A stretch of 64,000 bases of DNA. It comes from JAAUTT01 sp038213375 (lineage in GTDB: Bacteria > Bacteroidota > Bacteroidia > Bacteroidales > JAAUTT01). The notes beneath the pieces are model-generated. The model was not told where the DNA came from and ran no database searches. It worked only from the letters and a program-made list of their open reading frames with translations. The position numbers and the translations under genes were made by a program. The stretch lies in contig JBBQTB010000028.1 of assembly GCA_038213375.1 (NCBI GenBank), positions 1 through 64,000 of the forward strand, given 5' to 3'. Of the stretch, positions 1-8,494 are shown in pieces (the first letter of the stretch is position 1; every line of letters begins with the position of its first letter).

Positions 1-55
1 TGACGTTTTCGGCAAAAGTAATTTGGTGAAAAAAAGTTTGCCCACTACCAAAACC

Positions 56-634
56 TCAAATATGTTTATCAATTAACCTGTATAAATTAAACAAGTGTGA
101 CTGATCATCTCCACACATTTTTATATCGCTCAATTTAGGTATAATTCTCGCCAACTCCGTAGGATAAAATGGTATCAGGTTGGGCACGGCCCATTCGATG
201 GCAAACAATCCACATATATTTAAAAATACTAAAAAAGCAATTGTACGGATTTGAAAATTATCCCAAATGAAAATAACTATAAAAAAATGAATAAGAAATA
301 AAAAAGTAGATGATCCTCTGGATCCATAGTTCATTAACCAGTATAAATTACAAAATAAGAGGGCGAAAATTGTTAGGAGTAACCTTGCAGCATTGGCTTT
401 TTTATAATAACGGCCTAAAATAAAAATACAGAAAAGGATCAATGTTGAGATTAGAATGAGAATTATATTGCTTTTACCCAAATTTAATTGAATGTTTATA
501 AAAATGCTCAAAAAACAAGTTATTGCTGCATAGAATGCGAAGGAAAACACCAGTCTTTCCTCAAAAGTAAAATCCTTTTCAGAGCCTAAAGCAGTTTTTA
601 ATAACCGTTTAATAACTTTCATCATAATCGTCAT
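56..634 (-). pseudogene. Truncated membrane sensor fragment (N-terminal part of a sensor kinase-like protein)
   Basis: The 192-residue product begins with a short cytoplasmic stretch and then has about five or six hydrophobic helices (residues 28-155). It stops shortly after a YPTELARI-type segment. In Bacteroidota sensor kinases I recall a similar multi-helix input module followed by a coiled coil and a kinase core, but no HAMP, DHp or ATPase part follows here. The last 20 or so residues are polar and look like read-through into unrelated sequence. The fragment therefore looks like the surviving front of a broken sensor gene, transcribed away from the biosynthetic locus that starts at 749. 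A genuine small membrane protein is the alternative; I favour truncation with moderate confidence. Confidence 0.5.
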
Positions 635-748
635 TCGTTGAATTTAAAAATAATCATTTTTGATGAGAAAACATAGGGCATTTTAGAGCCGCTTGATCTA
701 GCGTTTTGCAGGACATTAAAGCACATAACTAAATTTATCGTTTAGATA

Positions 749-1987
749 ATGAAAGAAGTAATAAAAGGCTTGGTATATTCAGCATCTAAATGGTTTGATG
801 ACATAAATATAAGCAGGGTAAAAATTAATCCGAATGAGTTTATTACTGGAAGAAAGGCCTTCAATGAACATGATTGGTTAAACTTCGAGATGAGTGATTA
901 TCTGGCATTAGATGGTGACAAAAGAGTCGAAAAAGCAGGTTTCAAACAGATGCTAAAGCATAATCTTGATGTGGCAGAAATAAAAAAAGGTATCGAATCA
1001 AAATTATATGAGGAAGCCAGTGAATATTTGTTTAGGATTTTTAATACACACGTCCTTTTATTTCCAGAGGAAACCAATATGCATCATTGCATATTGCCTT
1101 TAATTGCAGATAAGAATAATGCTATTTTAATTGATTCTCATGCAAATTCCAATATGCAAATTATCGCTGATGCATTAAAAATTAGCGGAAATCATGTGGA
1201 ATTTATTCCGCATAGTAGTATGGATATGCTTGAAAGTAAAATAAAGATTCTAAAAAATAATTTTACAAAAATCTGGTATCTGGCAAGCGGGGTTTATTCC
1301 TTGTGTGGCGATTTTCTTCCAACAGATGCTCTGAAAACGTTATTTCAAAAGTATGATAATTTTTATTTATACGTAGACGATTCGCATGGAATGAGTTGGA
1401 TTGGAGAAAATGGTAAAGGATTTATTCATCATCATTTTTCAAATCAACAACATATAATAATGGAGGCAACCTTAAATAGAGGATTTGGGGCTACAGGAGC
1501 GATAGTCGTTAGCTTTGATGAAGAACTCAACAAAAAACTAGCAATTGCTTTTCCAAATAATACTTTTTCACATAATAATCAAATTGGTATTTATTCAATA
1601 GTTGAATCAGCAAAGATTCACCTTTCATCTGAAATTTGCGATTTGCAATTAAAGCTGAACGAGCGAATAAAGTTTTGCAATGACACAGCTCAGAAACTTG
1701 GATTACCGATTATAAGCATTTCGAATTCTCCAATTGTCTTTATTGTTGCAGGGTCGCCGGATTTATGCCTTGACATTAGCATTCGTATGCTGAGCAGAGG
1801 CTTTTATATCAGTTCGGCTTATTTTCCATTACTGCCTCTCAATTGTTCAGGGTTAAGAATAATGATAAGCTTATACCATTCCAAAACTGCCATAAAAAAA
1901 ATGTTGATTGCATTAAAGGAAGAGTTCGATATGGCACTGAATAAAGGAGAAATCAAGAGCCTAGAATTAAGAACCAGTATGCTTTAA
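749..1987 (+). CDS. Alpha-oxoamine synthase-fold protein lacking the PLP lysine (probable pseudoenzyme subunit)
   Basis: The 412-residue protein has the fold-type I layout of the AONS/KBL/SPT family, whose members condense an acyl thioester with an amino acid with loss of CO2. The cofactor-stacking histidine is visible (H131 in DSHANS), as are the ring-nitrogen aspartate and its partner in VDDSHG (D211, H213) and a C-terminal LRIMIS segment with the substrate-type arginine. The segment that should hold the Schiff-base lysine reads TLNRGFGATGA where active relatives have TLSKAFG, so residue 244 is arginine. Catalysis of the usual kind is therefore unlikely. Its same-length neighbour at 3731 keeps the lysine, which suggests a non-catalytic partner comparable to LCB1 of eukaryotic serine palmitoyltransferase. 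It is the first gene of a same-strand five-gene run. Confidence 0.85.
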   Translation: MKEVIKGLVYSASKWFDDINISRVKINPNEFITGRKAFNEHDWLNFEMSDYLALDGDKRVEKAGFKQMLKHNLDVAEIKKGIESKLYEEASEYLFRIFNTHVLLFPEETNMHHCILPLIADKNNAILIDSHANSNMQIIADALKISGNHVEFIPHSSMDMLESKIKILKNNFTKIWYLASGVYSLCGDFLPTDALKTLFQKYDNFYLYVDDSHGMSWIGENGKGFIHHHFSNQQHIIMEATLNRGFGATGAIVVSFDEELNKKLAIAFPNNTFSHNNQIGIYSIVESAKIHLSSEICDLQLKLNERIKFCNDTAQKLGLPIISISNSPIVFIVAGSPDLCLDISIRMLSRGFYISSAYFPLLPLNCSGLRIMISLYHSKTAIKKMLIALKEEFDMALNKGEIKSLELRTSML

Positions 1988-2060
1988 TAGTATGTGTGCC
2001 TATTAAATTTTATAACTTACTAATTAATAATATTTTACTAATTAAATATTTTACTTGAAA

Positions 2061-2312
2061 ATGATAAAAGAAATTACAGAGAAAAAGGTGATAGAAATTG
2101 TAAGCCGAATCTCAGGTCGAAAGATCAAAAATATTAATCCTGATAACGAATTAAAAACTGAATTATCGCTTGATTCAATTCAGGTAGTGGAATTGTTTGC
2201 CTCTCTTGAAAAAGAATTTGACGTAGAATTTCCATTAAAAATGATGACTGTGAAAACAAGCAGAGAGTTTTTAACAATACTTGAGGAGACATTGAGTGAA
2301 AGTAAGGCATAA
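2061..2312 (+). CDS. Acyl carrier protein
   Basis: This 83-residue protein carries the phosphopantetheine attachment motif LSLDSIQVVELF in the middle of an ACP-like four-helix sequence; the serine of DSI is the expected attachment site. I place the start at the ATG at 2061 rather than the in-frame TTG six bases upstream. It lies 73 bases after the lysine-less oxoamine synthase-like gene and 38 bases before the acyl-activating enzyme. It is therefore probably a dedicated carrier presenting the acyl chain to the condensing enzymes, not the housekeeping fatty-acid ACP, which normally sits beside fabF. ACP plus acyl-activating enzyme plus oxoamine synthase also occurs in alphaproteobacterial sphingolipid loci. 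Confidence 0.9.
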   Translation: MIKEITEKKVIEIVSRISGRKIKNINPDNELKTELSLDSIQVVELFASLEKEFDVEFPLKMMTVKTSREFLTILEETLSESKA

Positions 2313-2350
2313 TTTCTTAAAAATGTATATCATATTGTAAAGATTAAGAC

Positions 2351-3709
2351 ATGAATAACTTAATGCAGCAATTGAATTTTCAACAACTATATTTTAGAGG
2401 GTGTCGATATGACCAACCAACGATTGAAGTTGCTATCGATCATTTAGCAAAATACCTCCTTAAAAATATTCATTCTCCATCTCCTTTTGTTCTTTTTTCA
2501 GCCTTTAATCACATTAAGACCGTCATCGTCTATTTTGCAATTCTTAAATCCAATCGAATTCCTGTTATACTCGACCCTCAGCTGAAATCTATTGAGTTGG
2601 AAGAAATAATTAGCGATGTTGACCCTGCTGCTATTATCTATTTAAACGAAAATACGATCTCTTTTAATTACTTGGAGGAGATAGAACTGCGCAACCTGAG
2701 TAAAGGCTTCAATATCAATACTGATATAAAAGATGTCTGCACCATAGCCTACACTAATGCTGAAGATGGCTATTCGAAAGGAGCTATGCTTACAGAGAAA
2801 AATCTATTGTCAGAAATTGATGCAGTAATTAAAACGAATAGGTTAACAATTAATTCTGTAACTTGTGCTTTACTGCCCTTTTCACATTTATATGGGTTTA
2901 TTCACGGCGTCCTGGTGCCAGCATTTGGTAAAGGTTCAGGACTTATACCCGAATTAAATCTTTTAAAAATTTCAAATACCCTAAATGAAATTAAAATTTT
3001 AGGTGTTACGCAATTGCATACCGTTCCTTCCGTGTATTATATTTTAAGTAAATCACCGGATTTAACAAGTTCCTGTAAAAGTATTGTTGAATTTTATTCA
3101 GGAGGCATCCAATTACCTTCTTTTATTTATGAGTCTTTTTATAGAAAAACAAATCGCAAAATCAGAGAAGGATATGGACTTACAGAGGGTTCACCTGCAG
3201 TAGCCGGCAACTTTGCGGAGGAAGGAACCGTTTTTGGTAGTTTTGGAAAGCCATTTCCGGGGTGCAAAATTGAAATTAGAGATGAAAATAATAACGAATG
3301 CAAAATTGATCAGGTAGGCGAAATCTGTGTAAAAGGCGATATGGTGTTTAAAGGATATTTTAATTATGAACATACAACCAGTGAAGTATTAAAAGATCAG
3401 TGGCTTTACACAGGCGATTTTGGGAAAAAAGACAGTAACGGAAATATTTATTTTTGTGGTTTAAAGAAAAAAATGATCAATGTTGCCGGGAATAAAGTAT
3501 ATCCAAAAAAACTGGAACGATTAATAAATAAACATGAAAATGTATTATCCGCCACAATTTATAGCGAAACATCTATTTTACAGGGAAGCTCAATTGGAGC
3601 AAATGTAAAGTTGCAGAATAATTCCAGAAAATCACAAGAAGAGATAAAAACCTGGTGCGTAAACAATATCAACAATACCATATTACCCAAATCGTGGGTA
3701 TTTGAATAA
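2351..3709 (+). CDS. Divergent acyl-activating (AMP-binding) enzyme, probable acyl-ACP/CoA ligase
   Basis: The 452-residue protein belongs to the ANL adenylating superfamily. A3 is degenerate but recognisable as YTNAEDGYSKG (residues 133-144, Lys at 143). A5 reads YGLTEG (275-280) and the ATP-binding YTGD is at 353-356. Several hallmarks are missing: the usual G-R-x-K-D hinge motif reads CGLKKKMI, and the protein ends at about the point where the A10 loop with its catalytic lysine should come. The family makes acyl-adenylates and transfers them to CoA or an ACP. Here the adjacent ACP is the obvious acceptor. Because the A10 lysine normally supports adenylation, the enzyme may be slow, need a partner, or do something else. 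The ORF closes with a normal stop, so I call it intact but divergent. Confidence 0.8.
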   Translation: MNNLMQQLNFQQLYFRGCRYDQPTIEVAIDHLAKYLLKNIHSPSPFVLFSAFNHIKTVIVYFAILKSNRIPVILDPQLKSIELEEIISDVDPAAIIYLNENTISFNYLEEIELRNLSKGFNINTDIKDVCTIAYTNAEDGYSKGAMLTEKNLLSEIDAVIKTNRLTINSVTCALLPFSHLYGFIHGVLVPAFGKGSGLIPELNLLKISNTLNEIKILGVTQLHTVPSVYYILSKSPDLTSSCKSIVEFYSGGIQLPSFIYESFYRKTNRKIREGYGLTEGSPAVAGNFAEEGTVFGSFGKPFPGCKIEIRDENNNECKIDQVGEICVKGDMVFKGYFNYEHTTSEVLKDQWLYTGDFGKKDSNGNIYFCGLKKKMINVAGNKVYPKKLERLINKHENVLSATIYSETSILQGSSIGANVKLQNNSRKSQEEIKTWCVNNINNTILPKSWVFE

Positions 3710-3730
3710 ACTATTTTAACATAGAAAACT

Positions 3731-4969
3731 ATGAATATATTTAACATAGAAACTAATGAGCTATATCAAACCATCAAACATTTTCAGAAGGATGGTTGCG
3801 TGTCTCAATATTTTGATAATTCTGAATACAATGGCAGAACAATTACGGTGAACAATAAAAAGCTTTTGAATTTTGCCAATTGCAGCTATCTGGGTTTGGA
3901 AAAACACCCTTTACTAATAGAGGGAGCCAACGAGGCTTGCATAAAATATGGGACGCAGAATTCAATGTCCCGTAGTCTATTATCCAATCCCTTATATCTG
4001 GAAATCGAATCGACATTATCCAAAATATTTTCTGGTTTTCCGATTGTCTATTCCTCCACTACTCTGGCACATTATGCAGCTATGCCTATTTTAATGAATG
4101 ATAAATGTGCAATAATTCTGGACGCATATGTTCATAATAGTGTTAGAACCGCAAGCCAGGTATGTATTTCAAATGGCACGTTTGTATTGGTTGCCCGGCA
4201 TAACGATATGGAACATCTGAGATACCTGATAAAAAGACTTAAAAAGGAAGGGTATCAACAAATATGGTATTGCGCCGATGGCATCTACAGCATGCATGGC
4301 GACGTTTGCAATGTTAAAGAACTTCAAAAAATACTGGATGAGGAAGAGAATTTTTATGCCTATGTGGACGATGCGCATGGAATAGGTTGGTCAGGTAAAA
4401 ATGGTTGTGGGTATGTAATAGGGAATTATGGGTTACACAAAAAAATGATCGTTATCGGATCATTCTCCAAATCGATGGCTACAGCTGGAGGATTTCTGGT
4501 TGTACCGGATAAACAACTTGCCGATTATTTAAAATTGACCGGGCATACTTATATATTCTCAATCCCTATGCCCCCGTCAATTTTGGGGTCATTATCAGCA
4601 AGCCTAAAACTTCATTTAACCGATGAAATAATACCATATCAAAATGAACTTTTAGAACTAATTCTGTACTTTAGAAAAAGATGCTTTGAACTTTCTATTT
4701 CAATTGCAACAAAAGATATTACTCCGATTCAATTGTTGAAAATAGGTAATACAGATAGTACACTCGAAGTCCAAAAGAAGCTAATTAATAAAGGGTTTTT
4801 CGCAACAATTGCAGTTTTTCCAGCTGTAAGTAAGGAAGATGGGGGGATCAGAATTACAATAACACGTCACTTAAAAAAAACAGATATTGATGATCTAATT
4901 GAAAATTTAAAAAATATATTGGTAACAGAAAATATTAATATAAAAGATGTTAGTATTCTTCAGTCCTAA
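3731..4969 (+). CDS. Alpha-oxoamine synthase (AONS/KBL/SPT family), catalytic subunit
   Basis: This 412-residue PLP enzyme retains the full cofactor site: stacking histidine H135 (DAYVHNS), D214 and H216 in VDDAHG, and Schiff-base lysine K247 in GSFSKSMATAGG. The C-terminal GIRITIT segment supplies the substrate-carboxylate arginine. The family condenses acyl-CoA or acyl-ACP with glycine, alanine, serine or cysteate to give an alpha-aminoketone. With its own ACP and ligase upstream, an acyl-ACP donor is likely; the amino acid cannot be read from sequence. BioF (AONS) or Kbl are the main alternatives, but no biotin or threonine genes are near. It starts 21 bases after the ligase stop. Its equal length to the lysine-less paralogue suggests duplication and subunit specialisation. 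Confidence 0.88.
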   Translation: MNIFNIETNELYQTIKHFQKDGCVSQYFDNSEYNGRTITVNNKKLLNFANCSYLGLEKHPLLIEGANEACIKYGTQNSMSRSLLSNPLYLEIESTLSKIFSGFPIVYSSTTLAHYAAMPILMNDKCAIILDAYVHNSVRTASQVCISNGTFVLVARHNDMEHLRYLIKRLKKEGYQQIWYCADGIYSMHGDVCNVKELQKILDEEENFYAYVDDAHGIGWSGKNGCGYVIGNYGLHKKMIVIGSFSKSMATAGGFLVVPDKQLADYLKLTGHTYIFSIPMPPSILGSLSASLKLHLTDEIIPYQNELLELILYFRKRCFELSISIATKDITPIQLLKIGNTDSTLEVQKKLINKGFFATIAVFPAVSKEDGGIRITITRHLKKTDIDDLIENLKNILVTENINIKDVSILQS

Positions 4970-4989
4970 AACAATTATAATTCAAACCA

Positions 4990-6321
4990 ATGATTACGAA
5001 AATAAGGAAAATAGCCTTAATAAATCCTAGAAAAAACCTTCAGGATCAAAATCCTGAGGTTTATAATATGTTTGAAAGAAATAAAAATACGCTAAGACCG
5101 TGGTATGCCCCGCCTATGAGTTTATTAATCATTGCATCGCATACTCCAATGGATATTAAAGTGATAATTTTTGATGAGTTTATTGAAGAAATCGATTTTA
5201 ATGAGCAATTCGATTTGGTGGGCATAACCGCTATGACTCAACAAGCAAATAGAGCCTATGAGATAGCTGATATTTATAGAAAAAGAAATATTCCTGTTGT
5301 AATGGGGGGTATTCATGCAACTGTATTGCCTGAAGAAGCCCTCCAACACGTGAATACCGTTTTTTTAGGTGAATCGGAAAAGCTTTGGCCTCAATTTCTA
5401 AAGGATTTTGAGTATGGTGCTGAAAAAAAAATATATTCCGGTGAAGGTTTTTTTGATTTATCCGAATCCAAAGTACCCCGGTATGAATTACTCAACTATT
5501 CCAAATTTAAAGAAAACAATAATTATTTTAAACTACTGCCAGTTCAAGCAACACGGGGATGCCCCCATGATTGCAGTTTTTGCGTTGTGTCAAAATTTTA
5601 TGGAAAGAAAATCCGAAAAAAACCGGTTAAAATGGTTATTGAAGACATTAAGTCTATGCAAGATTTGGGATTTGATTCTCAGATTTTGTTTACTGATGAT
5701 AATTTATTTGTTGATCGAAAGTATGTCAAAGAACTACTTACGGCATTAATCCCTTTGAAAATTAAATATATAGCGCAATCTGATGTTAAATTAGCCAATG
5801 ACCCTGAATTGTTAAAATTAGCATATCAAAGCGGCTGTTTAATGGTCCTTATCGGTTTTGAAAGTATAGAGGCCAACTCATTAAATCAGATAAACTCGAA
5901 TAATTGGAAAATGAAGGAAGTTCAAAATTATCAGAAAGCCATTCTAACAATTCAAGACAATGGTATTGTTGTGTTTGGTGCCTTTGTGATTGGCTTTAAA
6001 AATGATAACATAATTACTTTTGAATCTATAAAAAAATTCGCGTTAGAAAATAAAATTCCAGGCCAATTTACACTGCTTACTCCTTTACCTGGGAGCAGAG
6101 TATTTGATGAGCTCAAACAGGAAGGTAGATTGCTTAATAATAGTTTTTGGGATAAATGTAGTTTTTTTTCCATGACCTTTAATCATGATCATATAACTAA
6201 AAAGGAAGGTGAAGATAAACTTATTGGGATATATGACAATATATATTCAGCGGAGAATGTAATGAACCGAAGCTATCATATGATGCAAATTTACAAAAAA
6301 CTACCGCACAGATGGAGCTAA
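4990..6321 (+). CDS. B12-binding domain radical SAM enzyme
   Basis: The 443-residue protein has an N-terminal Rossmann-like cobalamin-binding-type region (about 1-150, with VGITAMTQQ and VVMGGIHATVLP segments). The radical SAM core follows, with CxxxCxxC cysteines C191, C195 and C198 in GCPHDCSFC. A C-terminal tail after about residue 370 resembles the extension seen in HpnP-like family members. Related enzymes methylate unactivated carbons or rearrange lipid and secondary-metabolite skeletons using cobalamin and a 5'-deoxyadenosyl radical. It follows the catalytic oxoamine synthase by 20 bases, so it probably tailors that enzyme's product, for example by C-methylation. This is inferred from context; substrate and reaction are unknown. 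No cobalamin riboswitch is visible upstream of the locus. Confidence 0.85.
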   Translation: MITKIRKIALINPRKNLQDQNPEVYNMFERNKNTLRPWYAPPMSLLIIASHTPMDIKVIIFDEFIEEIDFNEQFDLVGITAMTQQANRAYEIADIYRKRNIPVVMGGIHATVLPEEALQHVNTVFLGESEKLWPQFLKDFEYGAEKKIYSGEGFFDLSESKVPRYELLNYSKFKENNNYFKLLPVQATRGCPHDCSFCVVSKFYGKKIRKKPVKMVIEDIKSMQDLGFDSQILFTDDNLFVDRKYVKELLTALIPLKIKYIAQSDVKLANDPELLKLAYQSGCLMVLIGFESIEANSLNQINSNNWKMKEVQNYQKAILTIQDNGIVVFGAFVIGFKNDNIITFESIKKFALENKIPGQFTLLTPLPGSRVFDELKQEGRLLNNSFWDKCSFFSMTFNHDHITKKEGEDKLIGIYDNIYSAENVMNRSYHMMQIYKKLPHRWS

Positions 6322-6430
6322 TTTTTTAATTTGATGAGAGAACCCTTGTAAATCAGTACGTAACCTTCTAAATTCTTTTACAACCTTCCATTCATTTCAA
6401 ATGAGCAAAATCAAAGTTAGGTGATCTGAC

Positions 6431-6640
6431 TATCAGGGTGGTTTTTTCAAGAAAAAAAGCCTGCCCCGCCCCAATCAATGAAAGGATAGGGGCAAGGCAG
6501 GCTCGAATTATACCGGCACTATGAGCTTACCTTGATGGTTAATGTTGCACCACCAGGGAGCCCTGGGTAGGCCAGCTTTCATAAGTGTTTTGGGTACCAG
6601 TTTGATTTACTGCTATCCAGGTTGTTTTTTCAAGAAAAAA
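6431..6640. repeat. Imperfect direct repeat (about 27 bp, two copies 183 bp apart)
   Basis: Copies at 6431-6457 and 6614-6640 both run from TATC to GTTTTTTCAAGAAAAAA and differ at only a few positions. Read on the minus strand both encode FFLEKTT, which suggests two tails of the same decayed coding unit rather than a mobile-element target duplication. They bracket a short minus-strand coding remnant and a terminator. Confidence 0.6.
6452..6503 (-). terminator. Rho-independent terminator (minus strand)
   Basis: Arms at 6458-6472 and 6489-6503 pair over 15 bases with two mismatches (AGCCTGCC...GCCCC), and a run of seven T follows on the minus strand (A6452-6458). It would stop minus-strand transcripts, including read-through from the blaI-blaR1-like pair, before they enter the convergent biosynthetic locus. 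Confidence 0.75.
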
Positions 6641-6673
6641 GGTGTCAATTACTTTTAGGACTAATATAAGCGC
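6539..6673 (-). pseudogene. C-terminal coding remnant on the minus strand
   Basis: An open minus-strand frame ends in a TAA at 6539-6541 and encodes FFLEKTTWIAVNQTGTQN followed by about 16 more residues. It is followed by a good rho-independent terminator (6452-6503). There is no start codon or full gene, and its upstream part merges with the end of the M56 peptidase gene in another frame. It looks like the tail of a lost gene whose terminator survives. I do not recognise the family. Confidence 0.4.
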
Positions 6674-6679
6674 AATGGT

Positions 6680-8494
6680 TTACTTCTTTGTAGTTATAAA
6701 AATAAGTTTACCTTCCAACGTGCCTAATGTTTTATGCTCTATTTTTTGTTCTTTAAAAACACTAATTTGTACAATTGATGATGCATCCAATTTTTGCATT
6801 TCAGCATCAGTAATTATTTTTTCATCATTTAAAATTAAGATTTTCTCCTGAGAAGCCTTTGTTTTATCTACAGGTTCAATTTTAATGATATTTGCATTAA
6901 TATCTTTACGATCAGAGCTTTTACGAATTCCGGTAAATGATAGACTTTTCACATCATCGCCAGTCGGGCTTTTGATTAGCAAAAATTTAACGGGCAAAAC
7001 AAAAGTTTTTCCAACCAAATCCTGGGGGACTTGGGTAAACGTTTTAGCCAAATTTGCAACTTCGTTTTGTAAAAGGTTCAAGGCTTCCGAATTCGGATCG
7101 GCAGGTAAATGTTTTCCTGTTTCTTCGTTCGGATAAGCAATTACTACGATTTCTTTAAGTATGTATTCGTCAGATACCATCATGGTCTTTTTGGGCATTT
7201 CAATCCCATTTGGATTAAACGTAAAAGCTATATTTACAGTTGCCTGGAGATTGATATCAATCGCTTCCTTTGGATATTTCAAATGATTTATTGCGTAACC
7301 TAAAAAAATATCTTCCGATCTATCGTGTTTGAATTTCGTGTTGGTGCGTGCTTTCGTTGAGTCAACCTGAGTTCCGTAGCCAATCACCTTAATATCTTCC
7401 AATCTGTTGGATTTTATTTTCGAGATGGTATCTTTCGTTTCAACTTCCATCACTCCATTACGGGCCTCCTGCCCATATTTGGCAATAGCCGAAGAGTCTT
7501 TTATCACATTCACCGATTGAATACTCTCAGGGTTTATCTTTTCGAAAGTCTTCATGGTTGATTTTCTACCGTTTACAATGACCAATGGGTCGGAACCGGC
7601 ATTTTGCGCCACTGCTACTTTATCGAACGAAGCTGTTAACGCTACAACAACTATGGCAGTCAGAAGAATAGATACATTTTTAATGCCGTGCCATTTAGGA
7701 GATTTGTTCTTGTTCATCATACGAATTCTTTTTTTAAGAAGGTTAGCATTGAAATAATTTACAACAGCGAGTTGGCTATTCCCTGTTGAGAAATTTACAA
7801 GTGAGTACTGGTAGTGCTGCGGATCCATCCCGTTTCGCAAAAGCACTTGGTCGACAATGAACTCATGATTTTCCACCATCGACTTTTTTAACCACCATGC
7901 GAACGGGTTAAACCACTGAGCCGCCACCAGAAGCTCGGCCAGAAACAGATCAACAGAATGATATTGTCGGCTATGTATCGATTCGTGCTGAACTATATTT
8001 TCAAAATGCGGATGATCCACCTGATGCCCCTGCACCACAAGCCATTTCAACAGTGAGAATGGGGATACGGAAAGAGGTGTTATCACAAGGATCATATCTT
8101 TTAATTGTTTTCGTTCCGATGTTATGATCAACCGGATTACTTTATGGTATGCCCAAACAAAACGCACCAGGTATAATACCACTCCTGCCAAATAGATCCA
8201 CACGAGTACCTTTCCAGCAATGGTCCAGTAATTCATTTCAGGTATAGGAATGGGCGTTACCGTTGGCTTTTCAAAATTATTGAATACATAGATGTTGGCC
8301 GGTTCAGTAATGGGCGCTGTTACCTTTATTTTGAATTTTAGCAGCGGGGCAATAATGGAAACCAACATGGCACCGAGAAAGTAAAAACGATTGCGTACAA
8401 AAAATGTATCGGAGCTTAAAAATAGCCTGTAAGCTAGGTAAAATAGGGCAAAAGCTCCCGATACATGAAGGGTGTAGGAGAGGAGTGGATTCAT
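6680..8494 (-). CDS. BlaR1-type M56 membrane metallopeptidase with plug-like C-terminal domain
   Basis: The 604-residue protein starts with several membrane helices. The M56 zinc-peptidase site follows: HESIH at residues 170-174, then the family pattern HSxD, WFNP and HEF (third-ligand candidate E211). Another membrane helix at about 273-290 leads into a periplasmic part. Classical BlaR1 carries a penicillin-binding domain there. This protein instead has a short segment (about 302-355) with VIVNGRK and IQSVNVIKDSSA, resembling the plug region of TonB-dependent receptors. In the BlaR/MecR system ligand sensing triggers cleavage of the BlaI repressor. Its start overlaps the blaI-like stop by four bases, so the two are co-translated. 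The ligand is unknown and need not be a beta-lactam. Confidence 0.88.
   Translation of the reverse strand: MNPLLSYTLHVSGAFALFYLAYRLFLSSDTFFVRNRFYFLGAMLVSIIAPLLKFKIKVTAPITEPANIYVFNNFEKPTVTPIPIPEMNYWTIAGKVLVWIYLAGVVLYLVRFVWAYHKVIRLIITSERKQLKDMILVITPLSVSPFSLLKWLVVQGHQVDHPHFENIVQHESIHSRQYHSVDLFLAELLVAAQWFNPFAWWLKKSMVENHEFIVDQVLLRNGMDPQHYQYSLVNFSTGNSQLAVVNYFNANLLKKRIRMMNKNKSPKWHGIKNVSILLTAIVVVALTASFDKVAVAQNAGSDPLVIVNGRKSTMKTFEKINPESIQSVNVIKDSSAIAKYGQEARNGVMEVETKDTISKIKSNRLEDIKVIGYGTQVDSTKARTNTKFKHDRSEDIFLGYAINHLKYPKEAIDINLQATVNIAFTFNPNGIEMPKKTMMVSDEYILKEIVVIAYPNEETGKHLPADPNSEALNLLQNEVANLAKTFTQVPQDLVGKTFVLPVKFLLIKSPTGDDVKSLSFTGIRKSSDRKDINANIIKIEPVDKTKASQEKILILNDEKIITDAEMQKLDASSIVQISVFKEQKIEHKTLGTLEGKLIFITTKK

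Noticed and set aside
749..6321. The locus as part of biotin synthesis (BioF) or threonine catabolism (Kbl).
   Set aside because: No bioA/B/C/D or tdh gene is present, and the ACP, acyl ligase and B12/radical-SAM neighbours do not fit either pathway.
4990..6321. Radical SAM enzyme as a simple tRNA or rRNA methylthiotransferase.
   Set aside because: There is no TRAM domain and no UPF0004 cysteine set; the N-terminal part looks like a cobalamin-binding fold instead.
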